DNA of 64,000 nucleotides from an uncultured Alphaproteobacteria bacterium (lineage in GTDB: Bacteria; Pseudomonadota; Alphaproteobacteria; Micavibrionales; CSBR16-224). Location: assembly GCA_950054485.1 (NCBI GenBank), contig CATLPD010000003.1:186001-250000 (forward strand), in the 5' to 3' direction. Within the stretch, counting starts at the first letter, position 1; the number at the start of each line of letters is the position of its first letter. Shown here in pieces: positions 18,266 through 25,772 of this stretch. The notes beneath the pieces are model-generated. The model searched no databases and was not told the origin of the DNA. It was given only the letters and a program-made list of their open reading frames with translations. The translations under genes and the position numbers were made by a program.

Positions 18266-20094
18266 GCACTGGTCGATGCGCTATACCCCTGAAATGTTTT
18301 CAATATGATTTTTAATGGATTATCCATGGCAACACCGTTTGTCAGGATATCGAGTATTTCCTCGAGCGGTGATTTTTTGGGTGGATACTCTACAATTTTG
18401 ACGCTTTCGGGGTTGTCTGCGTTTACAACAGATTTTGCGTGATGAAGGGCCTGATGAAGGCCGCCGATTTCGTCAACCAGCCCGATTTCCAATGCTTGTT
18501 CGCCCGTCCAGACGCGCCCGCCGGCAAGCTCATTGCGTAGTTTATCTATTGGAATATTACGTCCTTCGGATACGCGGCTTAGAAAGGCTTCGTATGTATG
18601 GTCAAGCAAAGCACTTACCTTTGCGCGTTCACCTGCATTAAATCGGTCGGTTGATGACCATAAACCAGCATTATCGCCAAAATTATATTCTGCGATATTT
18701 ACACCGGTTTTATCGAGAAGACCGCCAATGGTAATTTTACCGCCAAGAACGCCGATGGAACCCGTCAGGGTCGCAGGCTGGGCAAAAATGTGGTCTGCCT
18801 TTGCAGATATCCAATATCCGCCAGATGCCGCAGCGCTCGACATTGAGATAATAACGGACTTGCCATCTTTTTGTGCCCGCTCGACGGTGCGGGCAATCGT
18901 TTCAGATGCACTGGCAGATCCACCAGGGCTGTCAATACGCAATACGATTGCGCCTACTCTGGAATCGCGGCGTGCTTGTGACATGGCCGCAGATATTTTT
19001 TCAGCGGACAGGACCGGGCCGCCGCCAATGGGCGCCAGCATGACATCGTTACTGTCACCGGCCATAATTGCACCGCTGGCATAAATGACAGCCACACGTG
19101 ATACTGGAATGTCTTTTGTTTCTTCGGTCTCATCAAATGACTTCTGGCGCTCTTCCAGCTTTGCTGCCAGGCCTTCATCCTCTTTGCCGAGCATATAATT
19201 ATAATAGAGGTCAATCTCCCAAAATTTTGCGACATCTTTGCCGCCGGCTTCCTCGCGCGCCCGATCGACCATTTCGTCAACATATCCCAAATGGTCTACC
19301 AACCCCGCATCCAGAGAGTGCTGGTCAGTCAGCGGTGCGTTATCAATCAGTGTGGCGATTTCTGTGTTTGAAAGTTTACGCGAATCTGCCATACCCGCGA
19401 CCATTTGCGCATTTAAGTCCGATAGAAGCCGGCGGGTCATTTCTTCGTTTTCTTTTGACGGTGTGTTGCGTGTCATAGGCTCTACAGCTGTTTTATATTC
19501 GGCGCGCGCCATCATATCCGCATGAATGCCCAATTTATCGAGAGTCTCTTTAAAGAACGGTAACTGGCCGCTGAGCCCCGTGATGGAAACATTACCAATC
19601 GGCTGCAGCCAGACTTCATCAAAGGCACTACCAAGATAATAATCCTTCATACCGTTTGAAAAATCACCAAAAGCCGGTGCAAAGACAAAGGTGAATTTGC
19701 CGCTGGCCTGAAAACGTTTGATGGCGGCACGTAATTCCTGCACTTGGGCAATGCTGATGGTGTTGGGCTTTATACGTGCAATAAATCCGGTGACTTTCGG
19801 GTCATCGGCCGCAGCATCTAGCGCTGTAATAAATTCCTGTAATAATAATGGTGACGATAAAAGCGGGCTGGAAATGCTGGGCGGGGGTGAAACTTCGGGC
19901 AGGCTGTTTTCAAACGTATAGGTTAAAACGGTGTGATTTGAAGGTTCTGGATTTCCGACCTGACCGATTCTGTTCAGCGTAACAAAAGCGAAAATGAATG
20001 ATATAAATACCATCATGCCAATGGCTGTGAAAAAGCGCAATGCATAGCGCCCTAGTTTTTTTGTGAATGATGAATGCTTTAAGTTGTTAGTCAT
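18238..20094 (-). CDS. sppA: Signal peptide peptidase SppA, long (67K) type
   Basis: SppA degrades cleaved signal peptides in the inner membrane and periplasm. The 618-residue protein has an N-terminal membrane anchor (about 20-42) and two S49 domains, the long form as in E. coli. The general base is K201 (ARAEYKTAVEP) and the nucleophile is S424 (AAASGGYW), from the two halves as expected. LRIDSPGGSASASE and TGSIGVLGGK are typical S49 sequences. The gene lies convergent to the lytic transglycosylase, and its upstream side opens onto the GANTC-rich intergenic region. Confidence 0.95.
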   Translation of the reverse strand: MTNNLKHSSFTKKLGRYALRFFTAIGMMVFISFIFAFVTLNRIGQVGNPEPSNHTVLTYTFENSLPEVSPPPSISSPLLSSPLLLQEFITALDAAADDPKVTGFIARIKPNTISIAQVQELRAAIKRFQASGKFTFVFAPAFGDFSNGMKDYYLGSAFDEVWLQPIGNVSITGLSGQLPFFKETLDKLGIHADMMARAEYKTAVEPMTRNTPSKENEEMTRRLLSDLNAQMVAGMADSRKLSNTEIATLIDNAPLTDQHSLDAGLVDHLGYVDEMVDRAREEAGGKDVAKFWEIDLYYNYMLGKEDEGLAAKLEERQKSFDETEETKDIPVSRVAVIYASGAIMAGDSNDVMLAPIGGGPVLSAEKISAAMSQARRDSRVGAIVLRIDSPGGSASASETIARTVERAQKDGKSVIISMSSAAASGGYWISAKADHIFAQPATLTGSIGVLGGKITIGGLLDKTGVNIAEYNFGDNAGLWSSTDRFNAGERAKVSALLDHTYEAFLSRVSEGRNIPIDKLRNELAGGRVWTGEQALEIGLVDEIGGLHQALHHAKSVVNADNPESVKIVEYPPKKSPLEEILDILTNGVAMDNPLKIILKTFQGYSASTSAYAYLPDVR

Positions 20095-20324
20095 TTTTCG
20101 AAACTCGCCTCATGGTAGTGTCAACAAAGTTTTTTTGATTTTTGTCTAAAAAACCTGTTGAAAGTTTTTCCCAGACCTTTAAAAAGAAAGACGTTCCGCT
20201 AAACAACGATTCACGAACCGCCCACAGGGCCAGTTTACGTGAAGGTTAGAAAAATGCAATGTAGGATCGGTATAGATCCACGCGGCGGAAAAATAAAAAC
20301 AAAAAGACGGCAAAAACACCGCAT

Positions 20325-20356
20325 AAAAAAAGCCCCGTAACACAAGGTCACGGGGC
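20325..20356 (-). terminator. Rho-independent terminator, minus strand
   Basis: GCCCCGT (20332-20338) pairs with ACGGGGC (20350-20356), and the minus-strand transcript then enters a run of seven U (20331-20325). The nearest annotated minus gene upstream ends 235 nt away, so either a small RNA or a long 3' UTR ends here. Confidence 0.7.
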
Positions 20357-20418
20357 AAAGCAATCATCGAAGCGAAGTTTGCAAAGAAACCAAATCGGGG
20401 TGAAAAGGTTTTCTTCAC

Positions 20419-20464
20419 GACTCGAGTCTTCACTGAATCAGGGGTAAGAGTCGAGTCTTTTTTT
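20419..20464 (+). terminator. Terminator-like hairpin built from GANTC sites, plus strand
   Basis: GACTCGAGTCTT (20419-20430) pairs with AAGAGTCGAGTC (20446-20457), 11 of 12 positions, followed by seven T (20458-20464). No plus-strand gene is annotated upstream, so the RNA it would end is unknown. Confidence 0.6.
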
Positions 20465-20548
20465 AGAAAAAAGCGATAAAATTTTATTACTCTTTTATTT
20501 CAAGGGGTTGCACCAAGCTGTTGAATCAAAGATTCTATTGGTTATGAA

Positions 20549-20589
20549 AACGATTCGATTCTAGTTTTAAAGAATCGGTGCGAATCGTT
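20549..20589 (-). terminator. Bulged hairpin after the orphan gene
   Basis: AACGATTC (20549-20556) pairs with GAATCGTT (20582-20589), and inside it GATTCT (20557-20562) pairs with AGAATC (20571-20576), with a 5-nt bulge. It begins 2 nt after the stop of the minus gene. The following U-run is short, so termination is plausible but not certain. Confidence 0.45.
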
Positions 20590-20591
20590 AA

Positions 20592-21011
20592 TTAATTTCC
20601 TAATGTAAATCGACTAAAATGACTGCGGCTGAACCTAGGCTTGTAACTTTTCAAAAACTTACTTTTTAAATCGGTGTAATCTTCGGTTTTGAAACAAATG
20701 TCGTTTCGGCAACTGTAATATCTAAATGCCGTATTGAGAAAACTGTTTTCTTCGCGCCGGAAAATTTGCAAAACATCTCTATAGCTATATCCGCCTTGAT
20801 GGTTCTTTGTGAATGGCAGTTTATACTTAGGGATAAAATGCTCTACATACAATTCTATAAAAACATCGTATCGATTTGAGTCTTGTTTTTTCCTGGCAAC
20901 ATATTTTGCACGGTAATGACCGGGGCGTCCGGGAAATTTATCTTCTAACCAATGGGCGGGAACACGCAGGGTAGAGATCTTACGTGGTAATTTGGATCGC
21001 TTTTTAAACAT
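20592..21011 (-). CDS. Orphan basic protein, 139 aa, likely leaderless
   Basis: The product is a small, very basic, aromatic-rich soluble protein (many Lys, Arg, Tyr, Phe) with no motif I recognise. A nucleic-acid-binding role is possible from charge alone. The in-frame GTG at 21032 lies within the promoter spacer, so I take ATG 21011; the promoter at 21018-21045 puts +1 exactly on it. The gene follows aroC by 38 nt but has its own promoter. It is more AT-rich than aroC and borders the GANTC cluster on its 3' side, which may indicate acquired DNA. Confidence 0.55.
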   Translation of the reverse strand: MFKKRSKLPRKISTLRVPAHWLEDKFPGRPGHYRAKYVARKKQDSNRYDVFIELYVEHFIPKYKLPFTKNHQGGYSYRDVLQIFRREENSFLNTAFRYYSCRNDICFKTEDYTDLKSKFLKSYKPRFSRSHFSRFTLGN

Positions 21012-21017
21012 AATGCC

Positions 21018-21045
21018 ATAATAACTAGCCACACAAATATGTCAA
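21018..21045 (-). promoter_or_regulatory. Promoter of the orphan basic protein, +1 at the ATG
   Basis: TTGACA (21045-21040), a 16-nt spacer and TATTAT (21023-21018) on the minus strand. The expected +1 is 21011, the first base of the ATG. Confidence 0.6.
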
Positions 21046-21049
21046 TAAG

Positions 21050-22114
21050 CTAGAGGTGTTTGTTAAGCAAGGTTTGATCCGCCAAAACGCAGGCCATCAT
21101 CGCCTCGACTACTGGCGTGCCGCGCAGACCGACGCAAGGATCATGACGGCCCTTGGTTACGATTTCGGTTTCTGTCATGTCTTTGGTAATTGTCTGCTGC
21201 GGGATCAGGATTGAACTGGTCGGTTTGAAGGCAACGCGAACGATTAAATCCTGCCCGGTTGTAATGCCGCCCAGAACGCCGCCCATATGATTTGACAGGA
21301 AATGCGGCTTGCCGTCTTTAATGCGGATCTGATCAAGCGTATCTTCGCCGCGCGGGCCGACCATGCCGAACCCGTCACCAATTTCAACGCCTTTGACGGC
21401 ATTGATCCCCATCATCGCATCGGCAATCTGGCTTTCGATTTTCGCATATATAGGCGCACCCAAACCTGCCGGAACGCCCGACACGCGGCATTCGACAACC
21501 GCACCGATGCTGGAGCCTGATTTGCGAATGTCATCCAGATAATCCGACCATTCATCAACGACAGATGTGTCAGGGCAAAACATTGGGTTTTGATAAACCT
21601 GATCCCAATTGGGCGTATCGGTTTTAATTTTTTTCGCGCCCAGTTGAACGACACCGGCCTGAATTTTAATATCAGACCCGATAATTTTTCTGGCGACAGC
21701 GCCCGCGGCAACACGCATTGCAGTTTCGCGGGCGGATGATCGCCCGCCGCCGCGGTAATCGCGAATGCCGTATTTCATTTCATAGGTAAAATCCGCGTGT
21801 CCCGGGCGAAATTTATCTTTGATATCCGAATAGTCTTTTGACCTTTGGTCTGTGTTGTGAATGATCAGGCTGATCGGTGCGCCTGTTGTTTGCCCTTCAA
21901 ATACGCCTGATAGGATTTGGACCTCATCGGCCTCTTTACGTTGTGTTGTATGTTTTGATTGGCCTGGCTTGCGACGATCCAGATGCGGCTGAATATCGCT
22001 TTCTGATAATGCAATTTTTGACGGCACGCCATCAATCACACAGCCAATGGCAGGCCCATGGCTTTCGCCCCATGTTGTAAATCGGAAGATATGTCCGAAA
22101 CTGTTATAAGACAT
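21050..22114 (-). CDS. aroC: Chorismate synthase
   Basis: AroC makes chorismate from EPSP using reduced FMN, the last shared step of aromatic amino acid synthesis. The 354-residue length is normal. Family motifs include [16 protein letters not shown] near the N-terminus, [19 protein letters not shown] in the middle and [17 protein letters not shown] near the C-terminus. The ATG at 22114 overlaps the stop of the upstream gene by 1 base (TGATG), a coupled junction. An extra upstream TTG in frame is not needed. Confidence 0.97.
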   Translation of the reverse strand: MSYNSFGHIFRFTTWGESHGPAIGCVIDGVPSKIALSESDIQPHLDRRKPGQSKHTTQRKEADEVQILSGVFEGQTTGAPISLIIHNTDQRSKDYSDIKDKFRPGHADFTYEMKYGIRDYRGGGRSSARETAMRVAAGAVARKIIGSDIKIQAGVVQLGAKKIKTDTPNWDQVYQNPMFCPDTSVVDEWSDYLDDIRKSGSSIGAVVECRVSGVPAGLGAPIYAKIESQIADAMMGINAVKGVEIGDGFGMVGPRGEDTLDQIRIKDGKPHFLSNHMGGVLGGITTGQDLIVRVAFKPTSSILIPQQTITKDMTETEIVTKGRHDPCVGLRGTPVVEAMMACVLADQTLLNKHL

Positions 22115-22626
22115 CAATTTGATCCCAGAATATCGTTGATCTTGCGAAGCGGTCCTGTTTCATCGGGAATAGCCGGCAATTTTAATTCGCCTTTTTTAAT
22201 GTAAAGGTTCGGGAAATCGGGCAGTTTCGTTTCGTCCATTTTCAAATAAATGTCACTGACCATCTGGTTTTTATAATGGTGCGTTTTTTCAATCGGCTCT
22301 GAGCGGGTTCCGGTTATGTGATCATATGGAATCGTGAAAAATTGTTTCTGCTGCGTTTCATATTTCAGATGATCTTCATAAAACTGAAAGCGCTGGCCTT
22401 TGGCCAATTTTTTTAGGATGACAGGCATAAGGAAAGCTTCCAGAAGCATCAGGCCTGAAATAGCGAGCAGGATGTTAAAGGTGAATTGTTCGATTTCCTG
22501 AACACTATATAGCGTAATCGCAACAACCAAAACAATCAGCGAAATCACAAAGCTGGCCGCCGCCATGATCTTGAAAAGATTCTGGTTGGGGATCGAGCGC
22601 AATGTGAATTCAGGTGCTTTGGTCAT
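22114..22626 (-). CDS. Two-segment membrane protein with a PH-like domain
   Basis: The 170-residue protein has two membrane segments (about residues 20-42 and 50-70). After them comes a beta-rich cytoplasmic domain, with [25 protein letters not shown] resembling bacterial PH (bPH) domains, as in YdbT-like proteins. The identification rests on shape rather than a strict motif. It lies between fabI and aroC in one minus-strand run: fabI ends 12 nt before it on the coding strand order, and its stop overlaps aroC's start. Function unknown. Confidence 0.65.
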   Translation of the reverse strand: MTKAPEFTLRSIPNQNLFKIMAAASFVISLIVLVVAITLYSVQEIEQFTFNILLAISGLMLLEAFLMPVILKKLAKGQRFQFYEDHLKYETQQKQFFTIPYDHITGTRSEPIEKTHHYKNQMVSDIYLKMDETKLPDFPNLYIKKGELKLPAIPDETGPLRKINDILGSN

Positions 22627-22638
22627 GGTTTGTTTATC

Positions 22639-23463
22639 CTATGATTTAAATCCGCTGAGGAGTTCGGCGGCATCCGCGGCGCGATCAACGGCCATCATAC
22701 CGACTGTATGATAGCCCGAGTCAACATGCATAACTTCGCCCGTTACGCCACGTCCTAGATCGCTGAGCAAAAACAGACCGGCACTGCCGACTTCTTCTGT
22801 TGTAACGTTACGGCGCAATGGGGAGTTCAGCTCGTTCCATTTAAGGATATATCGGAAATCACCGATTCCACTGGCGGCTAATGTTTTGATCGGACCCGCG
22901 CTGATCGCATTCACACGGATGCCGTCGCGACCTACATCATTCGCAAGATAGCGCACAGATGCTTCCAAGGCTGCCTTTGCAACGCCCATGACGTTATAGT
23001 GTGGCATAACGCGTTCGGCGCCGTAATATGAGAGTGTCAAGAGGCTGCCACCGTCCTTCATAAGGGGAACGGCTTTTTGTGCAACGGATGTAAAAGAATA
23101 AACAGAGATATCCATCGTGCGTAAAAAGTTTTCGCGTGTTGTGTCGAGATATAAGCCATCCAGCTCGTTTTTATCGGAAAAAGCAATGGCATGAACCAGA
23201 AAATCAATCTGGCCCCATTCTTTTTCAATGGCTTTAAATGTGGAATCAACACTGCTTTCATCTGTGACATCGCATTGTAAAACAAGTTTTGATCCGACGC
23301 TGTCGGCCAGCGGGCGCACACGTTTTTCCAGGGCTTCACCCTGGAATGTAAAGGCCAGTTCGGCCCCTTGGTCATGCAGGGTCTTGGCAATACCCCATGC
23401 AATAGAGCGGTCATTTGCAACCCCCATAATCAAACCGCGCTTGCCTGCCATGATATTTGTCAT
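22639..23463 (-). CDS. fabI: Enoyl-[acyl-carrier-protein] reductase, NADH
   Basis: FabI reduces the enoyl-ACP double bond in the last step of each fatty acid elongation cycle. From ATG 23463 the protein is 274 residues. It shows GVANDRSIAWGIAK (cofactor site), SYYGAE, and the catalytic Tyr/Lys pair Y156/K163 in HYNVMGVAK. This is the classical triclosan-target type rather than FabK or FabV. An upstream in-frame start at 23511 would add 16 residues unlike any FabI and is rejected. It starts the run fabI, PH-like gene, aroC. Confidence 0.97.
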   Translation of the reverse strand: MTNIMAGKRGLIMGVANDRSIAWGIAKTLHDQGAELAFTFQGEALEKRVRPLADSVGSKLVLQCDVTDESSVDSTFKAIEKEWGQIDFLVHAIAFSDKNELDGLYLDTTRENFLRTMDISVYSFTSVAQKAVPLMKDGGSLLTLSYYGAERVMPHYNVMGVAKAALEASVRYLANDVGRDGIRVNAISAGPIKTLAASGIGDFRYILKWNELNSPLRRNVTTEEVGSAGLFLLSDLGRGVTGEVMHVDSGYHTVGMMAVDRAADAAELLSGFKS

Positions 23464-23569
23464 TCTATTGATCCTTATATGTTTTTTAGAATTTGCCAAA
23501 AGTTTACACATATTTACAAAAGGGTCAAATTTTTAAAGGGGAGGGGTGAAAAGATTAACAAAAGATTAA

Positions 23570-23598
23570 TTGACTGTTGCCCCGATTTGCGATTCAAT
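23570..23598 (+). promoter_or_regulatory. Candidate promoter of the M23 peptidase gene with GANTC over the -10
   Basis: TTGACT (23570-23575), a 17-nt spacer and TTCAAT (23593-23598). A GATTC site (23591-23595) overlaps the -10, so CcrM-type methylation could affect it. The match to consensus is moderate. Confidence 0.4.
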
Positions 23599-23652
23599 GT
23601 TAAAAGGGTGTTATTCAAAGCGAAATAGAAAACTGACAGGGTTCATGTCTTA

Positions 23653-25203
23653 ATGCTCGAATATTTTAAAAACCGTATGGCGCAAGGCCGTCTGCCCGTA
23701 CCGCTACGTTATGTTGCGTTGGGTGTAATTTTAACCTGTCTTGGTGTCCAGTTCTATCCTGACGCCCAGGATTTGAAATTCTCACAAAATACTGCTGTAA
23801 ATCAGGTCAGCTATGTCGCGCCTGTAGCGCAAAAAACAGACACAGACGATGTGAAAACCGCAGATGTTTCAACAGATGATTCTGCCCGCGGATACTTCAC
23901 GCCGCCGGCCAGTAAAAAAATTCAGGCGATTCTGGCGTCTTTTGCGCCGGCTGCAGGCCAGCCCATTAATGTTGACGGCATCGCAATGCCCGAACCGCGT
24001 CCACAGATCTTGAAAATCGTATCGCCATCATCGTCATCGGTGATCAAGCGCATCGAATTTTTGAAAAACGAAGGTGTTATGCCTTTGAAGACAGAAATTA
24101 AAGCGGGCGGCACATTACAAGAATCGCTTATGGAATCACTTGATCTGTCATACGAGGAAGTCCACCAGCTGATTGGCAGCATTTCCTCGAAGATGGATCC
24201 GAAAGATATTCGTCCGGGCCAGAAAATTACGGCCTATACAGTTAAAAACGTTGAAGGCAACAAGTTGCTGGCCGTTGAAATGCAAAAAGATGTTTTAACA
24301 TCTTTGGCTGCTGTTCGTATTTCACAAAGTCGCTATGCAGTGGCTGAAGCGGTTAAACCGACAGTTAAAACAGTGCGGGCGGCCAAAGGCACAATCAGTA
24401 ATTCACTTTATCTGGCGGCGAACAAACAGAATGTTCCGGATCGTTTGATCGTTGATCTGATTCACGCTTATTCATGGTCGATCGATTTCCAGCGCGATAT
24501 CCGCGAAAACGACCAGTTTGAAATCATGTTTGAAGAATACCGCACGGAAGACGGCGATTTAGTGCCGGGCCGTGGTGAAATTCTATATGCCTCGTTGAAG
24601 ATTGGTAACCGTCCATATGCAATGTATCGTCATGAAATGGCGGATGGTCGTTCGGACTATTTTGAAGAAGACGGCAGTTCAGTGCGCAAGGCCTTGATGA
24701 CAACGCCGATTAACGGTGCGCGCATTTCATCAGGATTTGGCAAGCGCAGACACCCTGTGTTGGGATATACCAAAATGCACAAGGGAACAGACTTTGCCGC
24801 GCCCAGCGGAACGCCGATCTATGCATCGGGTGATGGTGTGATTGAATATCTTGGTCGTCGCGGTTCTTTCGGTAACTACATTAAAATTCGCCACCGCAAT
24901 GATTTGCATTCGGCATACGCCCACATGAAAGGTTTCAAAAAAGGCCTTTCAAACGGATCACGCGTCCGCCAGGGTGATGTTATCGGTTATGTGGGGACAA
25001 CAGGTCGTTCAACGGGCCCCCATCTGCATTATGAAGTACATATGAATGGTGTTCAGGTGAATCCGCGTTCGGTCAAATTGCCGACGGGTACAAAACTGGC
25101 CGGGGCCGATTTGAAAAACTTCAAGTCACATGTCCGCAAGATGAAGGCGCATATGGATAAATACGGACTGGGTCAGACGGTGGTTGCCGCCTTGCAGGAA
25201 TAA
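23653..25203 (+). CDS. M23-family peptidoglycan endopeptidase
   Basis: This 516-residue protein is anchored by an N-terminal membrane segment (about 18-36) and faces the periplasm. A LysM/OapA-like middle region (SLMESLDLSYEEVHQLIG ...RPGQKI) leads to a LytM domain with the zinc ligands in HKGTDFAAPSG and HLHYEV (context STGPHLHYEVHMNG). Complete ligands suggest an active DD-endopeptidase like ShyA/MepM rather than an EnvC/NlpD-type activator. The ATG is preceded directly by a tiny ATG-TCT-TAA ORF. A clear terminator follows (25232-25260). Confidence 0.9.
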   Translation: MLEYFKNRMAQGRLPVPLRYVALGVILTCLGVQFYPDAQDLKFSQNTAVNQVSYVAPVAQKTDTDDVKTADVSTDDSARGYFTPPASKKIQAILASFAPAAGQPINVDGIAMPEPRPQILKIVSPSSSSVIKRIEFLKNEGVMPLKTEIKAGGTLQESLMESLDLSYEEVHQLIGSISSKMDPKDIRPGQKITAYTVKNVEGNKLLAVEMQKDVLTSLAAVRISQSRYAVAEAVKPTVKTVRAAKGTISNSLYLAANKQNVPDRLIVDLIHAYSWSIDFQRDIRENDQFEIMFEEYRTEDGDLVPGRGEILYASLKIGNRPYAMYRHEMADGRSDYFEEDGSSVRKALMTTPINGARISSGFGKRRHPVLGYTKMHKGTDFAAPSGTPIYASGDGVIEYLGRRGSFGNYIKIRHRNDLHSAYAHMKGFKKGLSNGSRVRQGDVIGYVGTTGRSTGPHLHYEVHMNGVQVNPRSVKLPTGTKLAGADLKNFKSHVRKMKAHMDKYGLGQTVVAALQE

Positions 25204-25231
25204 CGCTTAATAAAATTCGATAGGGGATATA

Positions 25232-25260
25232 ACAGCCTGCCGTATGCGGGCTGTTTTTTT
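25232..25260 (+). terminator. Terminator of the M23 peptidase gene
   Basis: ACAGCCTGC (25232-25240) pairs with GCGGGCTGT (25246-25254), one G-U pair, with a 5-nt loop, then seven T. It lies just before the convergent holC stop. Confidence 0.85.
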
Positions 25261-25717
25261 ATGCGGCTTCGGTCGATGCTTTTTCTTCCCAGCCGCCGTT
25301 TTCTGTTTGTTGAAAATATTTCAGCGCATAGCCGCCGTCTTTCAGGTCTTTCCATTTTGTGCGTGCGGCTTTCAACGAGGCGTCATTCATGCCGTCGAAT
25401 ATATGACAGCATAAATCAAAATCGTCTTTTTGATCACTATCGCAGTCTTCGGTCAGAATCAAAAGGCTGGCCATGTTCGGGTTTTCATCTTTGGTTGTCA
25501 GCCATATGGGCTGATCTTTGGCGTTGTTATCCGCGCCGTGCGGCAGAAAACTGTCAGGATGGAAAGACCAAAGATGTGCGTCCATCTGTTCAAGTGTCTC
25601 GTCATTGGCGAATTTCACAATCGCGCGCATCCCCCGTTTATAGGCTTGTGTCAGAATGCCGGGCAATGCACGGTCCAATGACATGTTCTGCAAATGATAA
25701 AAACGAATTTCAGTCAT
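25259..25717 (-). CDS. holC: DNA polymerase III subunit chi
   Basis: HolC is the chi subunit of the clamp loader, linking it to SSB. From ATG 25717 the protein has 152 residues, normal for the alphaproteobacterial form. MTEIRFYHLQN and the later AHLWSFHPDSFLPHG are characteristic. The start 25717 is chosen over 25732 because of the typical MTEIRFYH N-terminus; neither has a ribosome site. The gene is convergent to the M23 peptidase and divergent from the acyl-CoA dehydrogenase. TAGACT and ATAAAA spaced by 17 nt upstream could again give a leaderless mRNA. Confidence 0.85.
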   Translation of the reverse strand: MTEIRFYHLQNMSLDRALPGILTQAYKRGMRAIVKFANDETLEQMDAHLWSFHPDSFLPHGADNNAKDQPIWLTTKDENPNMASLLILTEDCDSDQKDDFDLCCHIFDGMNDASLKAARTKWKDLKDGGYALKYFQQTENGGWEEKASTEAA

Positions 25718-25772
25718 GTCTTTTTTTATCATTTTATCTGATCTATAGTCTAGGGCAAAAGGAGTTAATGAT

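Larger units (their letters stand above)
20095..20591. other. 497-bp intergenic region with two terminators and a GANTC cluster
   Basis: This is the only long non-coding stretch. From left to right it holds the sppA leader, a minus-strand terminator (20325-20356), a plus-strand terminator-like hairpin (20419-20464), an AT-rich run (about 20458-20500) and a bulged hairpin (20549-20589). Eleven GANTC sites occur in 20419-20586. No tRNA, SRP RNA, tmRNA or RNase P pattern was found. A terminator on each strand with no known gene feeding the plus-strand one suggests a small RNA, but no clear promoter was found for it. Confidence 0.6.

Noticed and set aside
20254-20340. 28-aa very basic plus-strand ORF with GAAGG upstream
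   Set aside because: Its stop lies inside the hairpin of the minus-strand terminator, the composition simply reflects A-rich DNA, and there is no promoter.
20179-20433. 84-aa minus-strand ORF between sppA and the orphan gene
   Set aside because: It would begin with GTG and would run through a strong terminator hairpin and U-run, so it is unlikely to be translated as a unit.
20419-20590. Replication origin
   Set aside because: GANTC sites and an AT-rich run are suggestive, but no DnaA boxes, no parAB/gidA/hemE neighbours and no change of gene orientation were seen.
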